Origin: Campylobacter sp. RM16192
GTDB taxonomy: Bacteria > Campylobacterota > Campylobacteria > Campylobacterales > Campylobacteraceae
DNA length: 64,000 nucleotides
Reading direction: 5' to 3'
NCBI RefSeq assembly: GCF_004803855.2
Contig: NZ_CP012552.1
Coordinates: 1,178,001-1,242,000 of the forward strand
Position numbers and translations under genes: made by a program. The notes below the pieces were generated by a model that did no database searches, was not told the DNA's origin, and saw only the letters and a list, made by a program, of their open reading frames with translations. The number at the start of each line of letters is the position of its first letter. Position 1 is the stretch's first letter. Shown piece by piece: positions 22,314-30,308 of this stretch.

Positions 22314-22838
22314 CATGCCAGATTCTTTGGCTCTCTCTTCGGCACGTCTTACTGCAGCTTGCTTTTGTACATTTTCTTTGTAAATTTTTAATATATGATC
22401 CTCCAAAACAACAACTTGAAAAGTTCCTTCAAAAACCTTTATATCTTTAGTTTTTCCAACTACTCTAACTTCTCTTTTTTTACTCTCTCCAAAGTGCGCA
22501 TGCGCCTCAAATTCGATCATCTCATTAATCATAGTAGGTGCATAAAAGTGAATTTTAGCCCCTATTATTACACTGTGTGTCTCATTTATAGATGCAAGGG
22601 CGGCATAGCTAGCAGCAGAAAAAACAAATCCTCCATGTATAAGCCCCTGTGCATCACACACCATCTCGCTAGTTGCGAAAAAATTGGTCTTAGCGTGATT
22701 TGGCCCAAGAGCCACTACAGTGCCACTAAAATTTAAATTAATATGCGGAGAGGTTTTGAGTTCATTGCGAAACGGATTTTCATCCTCCGGTAAAATTACA
22801 CTCTCTTGCACACTATCATCAAAAATATTATCGCTCAT
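22305..22838 (-). CDS. Hotdog-fold thioesterase-like protein
   Basis: 177 residues. LIHGGFVFSAASYAALASIN (about 68-87) is the PaaI/hotdog catalytic-helix motif, followed by AKIHFYAPTMINEMIEFEA. By family it would hydrolyse an acyl-CoA or acyl-ACP. ATG 22838 is chosen because GAGGG sits 5 nt upstream; it overlaps the cmoB stop region by none but follows within a few bases. The charged tail (RRAEERAKESGMKN) is unusual for the family. Confidence 0.78.
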   Translation of the reverse strand: MSDNIFDDSVQESVILPEDENPFRNELKTSPHINLNFSGTVVALGPNHAKTNFFATSEMVCDAQGLIHGGFVFSAASYAALASINETHSVIIGAKIHFYAPTMINEMIEFEAHAHFGESKKREVRVVGKTKDIKVFEGTFQVVVLEDHILKIYKENVQKQAAVRRAEERAKESGMKN

Positions 22839-22846
22839 ATAATCCC

Positions 22847-23743
22847 TCAAATTTTTAGTTTCAAATAGACACGCCTTGGCGCAGGATAGCCCTCCACGGT
22901 TAATTGTGGATTGTTTGGATCAAGAAAATTTTCAAGACTTTGCCCTAGTATCCACTCTGTTTTTCTCTGCTCATTAAAGTCAGTCTCTTTAGTGGCTAAA
23001 ATTTCAATATCCTTAAATTTTGCACGCTCGCACCAGTTTATGAGCGCACTAATCGTAGGAACGAAATATATATTTGAAATTTTAGAATATGTCTGCTTTG
23101 GAGTAAGCGCAAAATCTCCATCCATATCTAAATACATCGTATCTAAAAACAACTCTCCGCCATAATTTAGAGACACTTTAAGATCTTTTAGCATCTTAAC
23201 AGGATCGCTTCTATGATAAATTACACCAAGACAAAACAAAGTATCAAATTTATGCTCATAATACGGCAAATGCTCAACTCCAAGCAATTCATAAAATATA
23301 TTAGAACGCACAAAGTGATTAATAAATTTAAACTGCAAAAATGTCATGATACCAGGATCAAAGCCCACTAGCTTTTTAGCTCCGAAAGGCAACATTTTAA
23401 ATAGATAATACCCATTATTACAGCCTATATCGCCAACAACTTTACCCTCTAAATTAAGATGCGGTTTTAATATATTAAACTTAATAAAGCTTCTCCACTC
23501 TGCATCGATAAATGTCTCGTCTATTCTAAAAGGCCCTTTGCGCCAAGAGCGTAAATTTAAGGCTGTTTGCAGAGTTTTTTCTTGTTCTTCACGGTTTAAA
23601 TTCGTATCTATTTCAACAGTATCTGTAAATTTTACAATGCTTTCACAAGGCGCAATATCTGAAATTTCTTTTAAAAGCGGTGCATAAATTTTGCCTTCAA
23701 GCTCCTTAAATTTGGCAACTCTAACGCTTTGTAAATCTACCAT
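22847..23743 (-). CDS. cmoB: tRNA U34 carboxymethyltransferase
   Basis: 298 residues. Transfers the carboxymethyl group from carboxy-SAM to 5-hydroxyuridine at the tRNA wobble position. The SAM-type site is VVGDIGCNNGYYLFKML (~121-137); LNLRSWRKGPF and LFCLGVIYHRSDP are typical of CmoB. Its partner cmoA, which makes carboxy-SAM, is in this window at 43,353-44,057. Confidence 0.93.
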   Translation of the reverse strand: MVDLQSVRVAKFKELEGKIYAPLLKEISDIAPCESIVKFTDTVEIDTNLNREEQEKTLQTALNLRSWRKGPFRIDETFIDAEWRSFIKFNILKPHLNLEGKVVGDIGCNNGYYLFKMLPFGAKKLVGFDPGIMTFLQFKFINHFVRSNIFYELLGVEHLPYYEHKFDTLFCLGVIYHRSDPVKMLKDLKVSLNYGGELFLDTMYLDMDGDFALTPKQTYSKISNIYFVPTISALINWCERAKFKDIEILATKETDFNEQRKTEWILGQSLENFLDPNNPQLTVEGYPAPRRVYLKLKI

Positions 23744-23914
23744 TTATTTAGACCAGTCAATTATATTTTTCGGACAATCTTTACGGTAAGTGCCGGTAGC
23801 ATCATAATACTCTTTGCAGTCATTATAATAATTAGTAGATATTCCACGCTCATTGACAAAAAGACATCCACCAAATAAAAACATCATTATTATCAAAAGT
23901 AAAATTTGTTTCAT
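23744..23914 (-). CDS. Small lipoprotein (56 aa)
   Basis: MKQILLLIIMMFLFGGC is a signal peptide with a lipobox (FGGC), giving a mature lipoprotein of about 40 residues with two further cysteines (NDCKEYYDATG and RKDCPKN). Its TAA lies directly before the cmoB ATG, so the two are co-transcribed. AGGA precedes the ATG. No family recognised; probably anchored in a membrane facing the periplasm. Confidence 0.7.
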   Translation of the reverse strand: MKQILLLIIMMFLFGGCLFVNERGISTNYYNDCKEYYDATGTYRKDCPKNIIDWSK

Positions 23915-23942
23915 AGTCCTGATTTTATCATATTTTCAGACG

Positions 23943-24173
23943 TTATTTAAAAAATTTAGAGTGTTTTTTCTTCATATATTCTATTACTTCTATTACTTCA
24001 TCAACACCCTCCGCATCGCTTCCATCAAGAGCCTCTTCTATGCTATCTATGTAAGTTTCCGCTGCATCTTGAAGCTTATCCTTTTTAACTCCCGCGTAAT
24101 AAAGCATGCCTTCAAGCATCACAGAAAGCTCGTAACTTAGCTCTTCTATGCTTAAATCTTCCTCTCTCATCAT
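23943..24173 (-). CDS. Small acidic protein of unknown function (76 aa)
   Basis: Begins MMREEDLSIEELSYELSVMLEG, rich in Glu and Asp, probably all helical, ending KKKHSKFFK. The start overlaps the DHH-phosphoesterase stop by 4 nt, so it is the end of the flhA-side operon. No family recognised. Confidence 0.65.
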   Translation of the reverse strand: MMREEDLSIEELSYELSVMLEGMLYYAGVKKDKLQDAAETYIDSIEEALDGSDAEGVDEVIEVIEYMKKKHSKFFK

Positions 24174-25201
24174 CTTATCTCCTTTTGTTCTTTTTCTAAA
24201 GTTTTTTTAGTTATCAGATCTACTATCTGAGCCTTAATATTGTCATAACTAAAACTATCTTTAAAGCCAGCGAACATACCTCCACTAGCATTTACATGCC
24301 CGCCACCGCCAACTAAATTCTTAGCCATCTGACTTACATCAACTCTGCCATTGGCACGAAAGCTAAGCGTTTTTTTACTGGTAACATCTATAAAAAAATC
24401 AATATCATCGTTTGCTACTAAAAAATCATTTCCGATGACGGATGTATTTCCGATATTATAAGTCAAAATCCCCTTAAACTCATTATATTTTATCTCAAAT
24501 CTATCTCTATTTTTAGTGAGCAAATCTACAACATAATCAGAGATAAGGTTACTTAATGTATTATCTTTTTGATTTCTAAAAAAATCTTTTTTAAATTTAA
24601 AAACAGCCTCATCAAGCCCGATATAGTCGTTTTTATGATTAAAAAACTCCCGTGCTCTTTGAATCAGATAAAACATATATTGAGTGCTTTGCTCTTCAAA
24701 CATCACCTTATTAATCTCTTTCGCGTTTGCTATAAGACCTAGGCAAACCTTACCCATCTCAAAATTTTCATCATCTTTTAGCCAAATATCAACGGCATTT
24801 ACTACATCGCTAAATTTTTTAAGTCTCTCATCTACTCCATAAATAGCAGAGAAAAAATCATGAGTTATCTTAGTGGCACATCTTGAGCTATCCAGAAAAT
24901 ACCAGTCAAATTTGCTAGCGCATTCGGCTCCGCTTTGGTGATGATCAAGCAGAATAAGTTTGGCGTTTTTACTTTCTAAAGACTTTTCAAACTCTTCACA
25001 TTGAGCAAGGGTTAAATTTAGATCCGTTATTAATATTAAGGACTTTTCATCGCCCAAATTTGATAAAATTTCGTTAAATTTTTCATCTATCTCTTTGCCG
25101 TAATTTGAGTTATAAAATTTTATATCTTTAAAATAGTGATTTGTTATTGTTTGCGCACCATATCCATCTAAATCCGTGTGCGACAAGTGGTAAATTTGCA
25201 T
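24170..25201 (-). CDS. DHH-family phosphoesterase
   Basis: 343 residues. LSHTDLDGYGAQTI (~6-19) and LLDHHQSG (~84-91) are the DHH metal-binding motifs, and GGGGHVNASGG near residue 300 is the DHHA1 substrate-binding motif. Family members cleave nanoRNA, cyclic dinucleotides or related phosphodiesters; the exact substrate cannot be read. Cytoplasmic. Downstream of flhA with a 9-nt gap. Confidence 0.85.
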   Translation of the reverse strand: MQIYHLSHTDLDGYGAQTITNHYFKDIKFYNSNYGKEIDEKFNEILSNLGDEKSLILITDLNLTLAQCEEFEKSLESKNAKLILLDHHQSGAECASKFDWYFLDSSRCATKITHDFFSAIYGVDERLKKFSDVVNAVDIWLKDDENFEMGKVCLGLIANAKEINKVMFEEQSTQYMFYLIQRAREFFNHKNDYIGLDEAVFKFKKDFFRNQKDNTLSNLISDYVVDLLTKNRDRFEIKYNEFKGILTYNIGNTSVIGNDFLVANDDIDFFIDVTSKKTLSFRANGRVDVSQMAKNLVGGGGHVNASGGMFAGFKDSFSYDNIKAQIVDLITKKTLEKEQKEIR

Positions 25202-25210
25202 ATTATTCCT

Positions 25211-27370
25211 TTATAAATTTTCAATTTCAATAGTACCGACAGTTTCAAAAGGCGTGTTTGCGGATACTTCAGCAAAGCTTAATACCACGATATCGATACC
25301 AAAATTTGTGCATATATCAGCTATAAATTTTCTAAGACTAGGCTCTACACAAAGCACCATAGCCCCATATTCCGATATAGGACGCTTAGTTCTTGCTTCA
25401 CGAAGAGCCTGCACTATAGCAGAAGTTTGAGCCACATTTATCATCAGATGATATACGCCATCTTTATACTGCACGGCGTCAAGAAGCTTTTGCTGGGCAG
25501 CCGTCTCAAGGATATAAAATCTCAGCTGTCCATTTTCATCAACATATAAAGATGTAATAACGCGTGAAAGGCTTGCACGAACATGCTCTATTATCATATC
25601 CATATTTTTACTAACTTCGGCAATATCGCTAAGCGCTTCTAGGATACTTAGCATATCCTTGATAGGGATGCTGTCTTTTAAAAGCGTTCTTAAAACCTTT
25701 TGAACGAGTCCTATCGGCGCGATCCTTAAGGTATCTTCAACTATTATAGGATAATCTTTTTTAAGCTTATCAAGTAGATTTTGAACCTCTTGACGAGTTA
25801 AAAGCTCAGCTGCATTTTGCTTTATAAGCTCGCTCATATGGGTTGAAATCACGCTTGCAGGATCAACTATGGTATACCCACTTAGTATTGCATCTTCTTT
25901 TACATTTGAATCTATCCACAAGGCATCAAGACCAAACGCAGGCTCTTTGGTGGCGATTCCTTGTATACTATCGCTTACAAGCCCACTGTCCATGGCAAGA
26001 AATTTATCTGCATAAATTTCACCCTGCCCTATAACAACACCCTTTAGCTTAAATCTATACTCATTTGGCGGAAGCTGTAGATTATCGCGAATTCTAATCT
26101 TTGGCATCAAAAATCCAAGCTGGGTAGCGATATTTCTTCTCATCGCTCTAATTCTCTCTATCAGATCATTATCTGCTAGTTTTAATAATCCATACCCAAG
26201 ATCAAGCTCCAAAATTTCAAGCTTCAAGATATCATTTATCTTAGCCTCTTCTTCTCTAGCTATCTCTTCATCACTTTTTTTAGGGACTTTTTGCGCTTGA
26301 ACCTTTGCTTCATTTTGAGCTTGCTCTTCGGCTTTTTTAGCCTCGGTTACAAAAAGCTTACCCTCTTTTGTCTCTTTCATTATATAGCCAATTCCTAAGA
26401 ACAAAAGACCCATAAATCCGAGAGAAAGAGTAGGAAGTCCAGGCACTAAAGCAAAAACAAACAATATAAATCCTACTATCAAAAGGGTTTTATACTCGCT
26501 TAGAAGCTGAGTTAGCACACCTTCTGCGAAATTCTCCTCATCCTTGCTCGCTCTTGTAATGATTATAGCGGTTGCAGTAGAGGTAATAAGGCCTGGGATT
26601 TGACTAACCAACCCATCTCCTATGGTTAAAATCGTATACATCTGAGCTGCACTAGTCATATCAAGTCCATGCTGAAATGAGCCTATCAAAAATCCGCCGA
26701 CTATATTTATAATAGTAATAATAATACCAGCTACCGCGTCGCCTTTTATAAATTTAGACGAACCGTCCATCGCACCGTAAAAATTTGCTTCCGCTATAAT
26801 GGCTTCACGGCGCTCTCGTGCAGTTTTTTCATCAATCAATCCTGCGTTTAAATCGGCATCTATCGCCATTTGCTTACCAGGCATCGCATCAAGAGTAAAG
26901 CGGGCTTGAACCTCTGAAACACGGGTTGATCCCTTAGTTACAACCATAAAATTTATAATAACCAAGATGCAAAATACAATTACTCCGATTACATAGTTTC
27001 CGCCTACAACAAACTGTCCAAAGCTCGATATTATCTCACTTACTGCATCCGGACCATTGTGTCCCTCACTTAAAATCATACGAGTAGTAGCTATATTAAG
27101 AGACAATCTAAAAAGAGTTATTATAAGTATTAGCGTAGGAAAAGTGCTCAAATCTGTAGGCTTTGGTATATAAACCGAAATTAATATGATTAGTACTGAA
27201 ATTGATATTGAAAGCGCAAGAAAAAAGTCAAGAATAGCCGGTGGCAAAGGTACTATTATAATAGCAAGTATAGCAACTATAACCGCTACTATAGCCAAGC
27301 CTCTTAATCTGATAATAGGCTCTAAAAAAGGTGCCACCAGTGTTAAAATATTACGCTTTTGTTTAGCCAA
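25211..27370 (-). CDS. flhA: Flagellar export-gate protein FlhA
   Basis: 719 residues. Seven to eight membrane helices fill residues ~20-330, with FRLSLNIATTRMILSEG and DAMPGKQMAIDADLNAGLIDE typical of the FHIPEP family; the cytoplasmic domain from ~345 onward binds export chaperones. It is part of the flagellar type III secretion gate. In Campylobacter FlhA is also needed for the signal that turns on sigma-54 flagellar genes. It lies between the Rrf2 regulator and the DHH gene. Confidence 0.97.
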   Translation of the reverse strand: MAKQKRNILTLVAPFLEPIIRLRGLAIVAVIVAILAIIIVPLPPAILDFFLALSISISVLIILISVYIPKPTDLSTFPTLILIITLFRLSLNIATTRMILSEGHNGPDAVSEIISSFGQFVVGGNYVIGVIVFCILVIINFMVVTKGSTRVSEVQARFTLDAMPGKQMAIDADLNAGLIDEKTARERREAIIAEANFYGAMDGSSKFIKGDAVAGIIITIINIVGGFLIGSFQHGLDMTSAAQMYTILTIGDGLVSQIPGLITSTATAIIITRASKDEENFAEGVLTQLLSEYKTLLIVGFILFVFALVPGLPTLSLGFMGLLFLGIGYIMKETKEGKLFVTEAKKAEEQAQNEAKVQAQKVPKKSDEEIAREEEAKINDILKLEILELDLGYGLLKLADNDLIERIRAMRRNIATQLGFLMPKIRIRDNLQLPPNEYRFKLKGVVIGQGEIYADKFLAMDSGLVSDSIQGIATKEPAFGLDALWIDSNVKEDAILSGYTIVDPASVISTHMSELIKQNAAELLTRQEVQNLLDKLKKDYPIIVEDTLRIAPIGLVQKVLRTLLKDSIPIKDMLSILEALSDIAEVSKNMDMIIEHVRASLSRVITSLYVDENGQLRFYILETAAQQKLLDAVQYKDGVYHLMINVAQTSAIVQALREARTKRPISEYGAMVLCVEPSLRKFIADICTNFGIDIVVLSFAEVSANTPFETVGTIEIENL

Positions 27371-27372
27371 TA

Positions 27373-27777
27373 CTACTTCTTAATAATATCTGATAGTTTT
27401 ATAGTATCTAAAAAATCGTCAAGCTGAATCTGTAAGGCATTAAAAGTAGACCAAATTTGACATATAGCGCCCTTATTAGTAGGGCAATCATCATGAGATA
27501 TAGAGCATTCAAACACTGCCGTCTTTCTCTTTTCGGCACTCTCAATAATCTTTTTTATACTGATATTTTCAGGCACATCAGCCAATAAAAATCCTCCGTT
27601 TGCGCCCTTAAACGAGATCAAAATACCTTCTCTTGCAAGACTTTGTAAAATTTTTGCTAAAAAGCTCTTTGAAATTCCAAGCTCACTCGACATCGTATCG
27701 ACATCCACGGGAGAGCTCTTTTGTGATATATATATAAGTGATAGCATAGCGTATTCACTGGCTTTTGTAAAAAGCAA
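27373..27777 (-). CDS. Rrf2-family transcriptional regulator
   Basis: 134 residues. Winged-helix domain: FTKASEYAMLSLIYISQK, MSSELGISKSFLAKILQSLAREGIL and FKGANGGFLLADVPENIS. Three cysteines in ECSISHDDCPTNKGAICQIW (C-x6-C-x7-C) suggest an Fe-S or redox sensor, close to IscR/NsrR spacing. The start is TTG 27777: AAGGAG lies 6 nt before it, and the upstream in-frame extension to 27828 has no ribosome site. Overlap-free, two bases before flhA, which hints at co-transcription with flagellar export. Confidence 0.85.
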   Translation of the reverse strand: MLFTKASEYAMLSLIYISQKSSPVDVDTMSSELGISKSFLAKILQSLAREGILISFKGANGGFLLADVPENISIKKIIESAEKRKTAVFECSISHDDCPTNKGAICQIWSTFNALQIQLDDFLDTIKLSDIIKK

Positions 27778-27882
27778 AAAGTTCTCCTTATGCAGTTTTC
27801 TTGATATTTTATAAAATTTTATCTGCAAATTTGATTAAAATTAAAATTTGAGTAATTTTGATTAAATTTTTAAATTTTATGA

Positions 27883-27888
27883 TATAAT
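27883..27888 (+). promoter_or_regulatory. -10 box of the rpsO promoter
   Basis: TTTTATGATATAATCG, with TATAAT at 27883-27888. The leader between it and rpsO is short and ends in AGGAGG. Confidence 0.6.
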
Positions 27889-27921
27889 CGGGTTTTTAAT
27901 TTCACCAATCAGGAGGTCATA

Positions 27922-28194
27922 ATGGCTTTGGATTCGGCTAAAAAAGCAGAAATTGTTGCGAAATTCGCTAGAAAAGAGAACGATACAGGTTCACCTGAGG
28001 TTCAAATAGCTCTTCTTACTGCAAGAGTTGCAGAGCTTACAGAGCACTTAAAAATTTACAAAAAAGACTTCTCCTCACGCCTTGGCTTACTTAAATTAGT
28101 AGGTCGCAGAAAACGTCTTTTAAAATATCTTAAAGAAAAAGATTATACAGCATACTCAAAACTAATAGCTGAGCTAAATCTAAGAGATAAGTAA
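27922..28194 (+). CDS. rpsO: 30S ribosomal protein S15
   Basis: 90 residues, full length. The S15 signature [32 protein letters not shown] spans about residues 38-70 and contacts 16S rRNA at the platform. AGGAGG precedes the ATG. Stand-alone gene with a good promoter and terminator. Confidence 0.97.
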   Translation: MALDSAKKAEIVAKFARKENDTGSPEVQIALLTARVAELTEHLKIYKKDFSSRLGLLKLVGRRKRLLKYLKEKDYTAYSKLIAELNLRDK

Positions 28195-28198
28195 TCAC

Positions 28199-28229
28199 GA
28201 GCCCTTTTAAATAGGGCTCTTTATTTTTT
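28199..28229 (+). terminator. rpsO terminator
   Basis: GAGCCC (28199-28204) pairs with GGGCTC (28214-28219), then TTTATTTTTT. Confidence 0.85.
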
Positions 28230-28236
28230 CCTAAAA

Positions 28237-28431
28237 CTACTTTCTTTTTAAACTTATATTTTTAAATTTAAAAACTTTATAATTTATCTTAGAAGTAAAA
28301 TTTTTAGTATTTAGGATTATCTTTTTATAAAAAACTCTATAAAAACTACTAATTTTAGACTCTCTATCTGCATAAATAGCTGTAAAAACATCTTCAAGCG
28401 CTGCTCGCTCTTTTTGTGTTAATCTATCCAT
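28237..28431 (-). CDS. Small basic protein (64 aa), unknown function
   Basis: Starts MDRLTQKERAALEDVFTAIYAD and ends in a lysine-rich hydrophobic stretch (KINYKVFKFKNISLKRK). The start overlaps the stop of the XRE gene by 8 nt and has AGGAAG upstream. It ends next to the rpsO terminator. No family recognised; the first 20 residues look helical and ordered. Confidence 0.55.
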   Translation of the reverse strand: MDRLTQKERAALEDVFTAIYADRESKISSFYRVFYKKIILNTKNFTSKINYKVFKFKNISLKRK

Positions 28432-28678
28432 CAGTTCTTCCTATAAGTTTTTTTATCTTTTTTATCGTATATAGCAAATCTTCATCATCAAGCTCACATA
28501 AAAGTTGACATACTGCAATAGCAGCTTGAGGTTTAGATACTCCAAGTCTCCAATCTTGATATGTTCTCATGGATATTCCAAGATTTTTAGCCATCTGAGC
28601 TTGAGAAATCTTCTTGCCCATATTTTTTGATTCAACAGCATTATGCAATAAATTAAAAATATCGCTTATCTCTACCAT
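28424..28678 (-). CDS. XRE-type helix-turn-helix regulator (84 aa)
   Basis: AQMAKNLGISMRTYQDWRLGVSKPQAAIAV at about residues 27-56 is a clear helix-turn-helix, with a helical end (DDEDLLYTIKKIKKLIG). It forms a two-gene unit with the 64-residue protein downstream. The intergenic region upstream contains a perfect 18-bp palindrome (28,792-28,809), a plausible operator. Low GC and lack of a recognised orthologue suggest it may be acquired. Confidence 0.7.
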   Translation of the reverse strand: MVEISDIFNLLHNAVESKNMGKKISQAQMAKNLGISMRTYQDWRLGVSKPQAAIAVCQLLCELDDEDLLYTIKKIKKLIGRTDG

Positions 28679-28791
28679 TTAATAATTATACGATATTTAT
28701 TATTAAATATACATAAAATATTGTTTAAATAGTATTAATATAGATAAAATATAATTTAAATAGCAGTATTTATACTTTTAATAAATTATTT

Positions 28792-28809
28792 TATACGTAA
28801 TTACGTATA
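28792..28809. promoter_or_regulatory. Perfect 18-bp palindrome
   Basis: TATACGTAATTACGTATA, a perfect dyad in the very AT-rich spacer between the XRE regulator and hrcA. It is the only such dyad there and is a candidate operator for the XRE protein. The rest of 28,679-28,848 is AT-rich with possible -10 boxes on both strands. Confidence 0.5.
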
Positions 28810-28848
28810 TATTTATGTAAAATTTGTATTAAAATCACAAAAATATAG

Positions 28849-28867
28849 CTTAGTCTATTAGACTAAG
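28849..28867. terminator. Short hairpin upstream of the heat-shock promoter
   Basis: CTTAGTCT (28849-28856), loop ATT plus A, AGACTAAG (28860-28867). No U-run follows, so it may insulate or bind a protein instead of terminating. Confidence 0.35.
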
Positions 28868-28898
28868 ATTATCTAAGTAATTTTCTTTAATTTTATCA

Positions 28899-28960
28899 CT
28901 TGACATTTATACACTCAATGTTGTATAATGCACTTAGCAATTAAAATAAAAGAGTGCTAA
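28899..28960 (+). promoter_or_regulatory. Heat-shock promoter with HAIR-like and CIRCE sites
   Basis: TTGACA (28900-28905), 18-nt spacer and TATAAT (28924-28929) form a sigma-70 promoter. CTTGACA-N7-ACTCAAT (28899-28919) matches the HspR box (CTTGAGT-N7-ACTCAAG) at 11 of 14 positions with exact spacing and covers the -35. TTAGCAATT-N9-GAGTGCTAA (28934-28960) is a CIRCE element, HrcA's binding site, with a perfect right half and 7 of 9 left. The operon is thus likely repressed by both HspR and HrcA, as known in Helicobacter and Campylobacter. Confidence 0.8.
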
Positions 28961-28964
28961 TATA

Positions 28965-29753
28965 ATGAAAATAAGCAAAAGAGATTTAATACTTGAATCT
29001 ATCATTCAAGCCTATTTGAGCGATAACTCTCCGATAGGTTCTAGTGAGCTTGGTTCTCGTATGTCGGTGTCAATTCCTGCTTCTACGATCAGAGTATATT
29101 TTAAAAAGCTATCTGACGAAGGTGCAATAACACAATTTCACATAAGTGGTGGCAGAATTCCTACGACATCGACAATGAATGCCTACTGGCAAAGTCACTT
29201 AAATTTCGAAGATGAAATTTCTATACACAATGATAGATTTTTGAAGATGCTTGTTGACAGCATGGAAATTTATTGCATGATTTACGGCGATAGAGAGCAA
29301 AATTTAGAAGAAATTTTGAGAGTAAACGACAAATTTTTGATTTTAAATTTTAGCCATGATGAGATTGTCTTAAAATTTGATCCAAGAGTTGAAAAATTTT
29401 TAAACAATCTGATTGGAGCAAGTCTAAACAAGCTTGAGCAGATCTCTATGCAAGTTGGTTTAAATGAGTTTAGAAATAAGATAAAGGAGTTGAAGAGAAC
29501 TAAAATTTACTTTCAGGAGAATGAGGGTGTAGCTTTTAATATGTTTAAAGACGAGAGATTTAGGATGATGTTAGATCCTAGCTTTGAACATCTGATGGCT
29601 TCAAATTTGACATTTTCTCCACTTTTTGAAGAAAGTTTTATGGGTATAAAATGCAAAGTTAATTATCTTGATAAAGAAGCTAAGATGATATGCGCGGGCA
29701 GTGTTTATGCCGATTATGAGAAATTTTTTAACCAAATAAAGGATGTAGCATGA
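28965..29753 (+). CDS. hrcA: Heat-inducible transcription repressor HrcA
   Basis: 262 residues, shorter than the ~340 of Bacillus HrcA but usual for epsilonproteobacteria. N-terminal winged helix: RDLILESIIQAYLSDNSPIGSSELG, then SIPASTIRVYFKKLSDEGAITQ. It binds the CIRCE element that begins 31 nt before its own start, so it is autoregulated. The start lies 4 nt after CIRCE with no clear ribosome site beyond the CIRCE tail. Confidence 0.93.
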   Translation: MKISKRDLILESIIQAYLSDNSPIGSSELGSRMSVSIPASTIRVYFKKLSDEGAITQFHISGGRIPTTSTMNAYWQSHLNFEDEISIHNDRFLKMLVDSMEIYCMIYGDREQNLEEILRVNDKFLILNFSHDEIVLKFDPRVEKFLNNLIGASLNKLEQISMQVGLNEFRNKIKELKRTKIYFQENEGVAFNMFKDERFRMMLDPSFEHLMASNLTFSPLFEESFMGIKCKVNYLDKEAKMICAGSVYADYEKFFNQIKDVA

Positions 29754-30274
29754 ATGAAGAGATAAAAGCGGAAGATCTAATACCTGCCGAAGGAAGCGAC
29801 GAGAGTATTAGCTTCGGCGGCGATAGCTTAAAAAATCTTGAACTACAAAAACAGATTGATGAGCTAACAGATAAGTATTACAGGGCCAATGCAGATTTTG
29901 AAAATATAAAAAAACGCTTTGAAAAAGAGAAAATAGACCTAGCAAATTACGCTAATGAGAAATTTGCCAGAGATCTCTTGCCTGTAATTGATGCGTTGGA
30001 GATGGCTGTAAATTTTGATCCGGAAGGAGATGAATTTGCGCAAAAGATAAAAGATGGAATAAATATAACAATAGATCAGTTTAGAAAATCTTTCGAGAAA
30101 AACGGGATAACCGCAATTAGCACAGATTGCGAATTTAATCCGAATGTACATAATGCAATGCTTCAAGTAGAAAGCGATGGGCATGATAGTGGTGCGATAG
30201 TGCAAGTTATACAAAAAGGCTATATGATAAATGGCAGAGTATTACGCCCTGCTATGGTTACAATAGCTAAATAA
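29750..30274 (+). CDS. grpE: Nucleotide exchange factor GrpE
   Basis: 174 residues. Long helix from about residue 28 to 80 (LQKQIDELTDKYYRANADFENIKKRFEKEK region), then the beta domain with NPNVHNAMLQV and the signature VIQKGYMINGRVLRPAMVTI at the end. Releases ADP from DnaK. Overlaps hrcA by ATGA. Confidence 0.96.
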   Translation: MNEEIKAEDLIPAEGSDESISFGGDSLKNLELQKQIDELTDKYYRANADFENIKKRFEKEKIDLANYANEKFARDLLPVIDALEMAVNFDPEGDEFAQKIKDGINITIDQFRKSFEKNGITAISTDCEFNPNVHNAMLQVESDGHDSGAIVQVIQKGYMINGRVLRPAMVTIAK

Positions 30275-30308
30275 ATTTAAGAAATAAAATTTAAACAAAG
30301 GATAGAAA

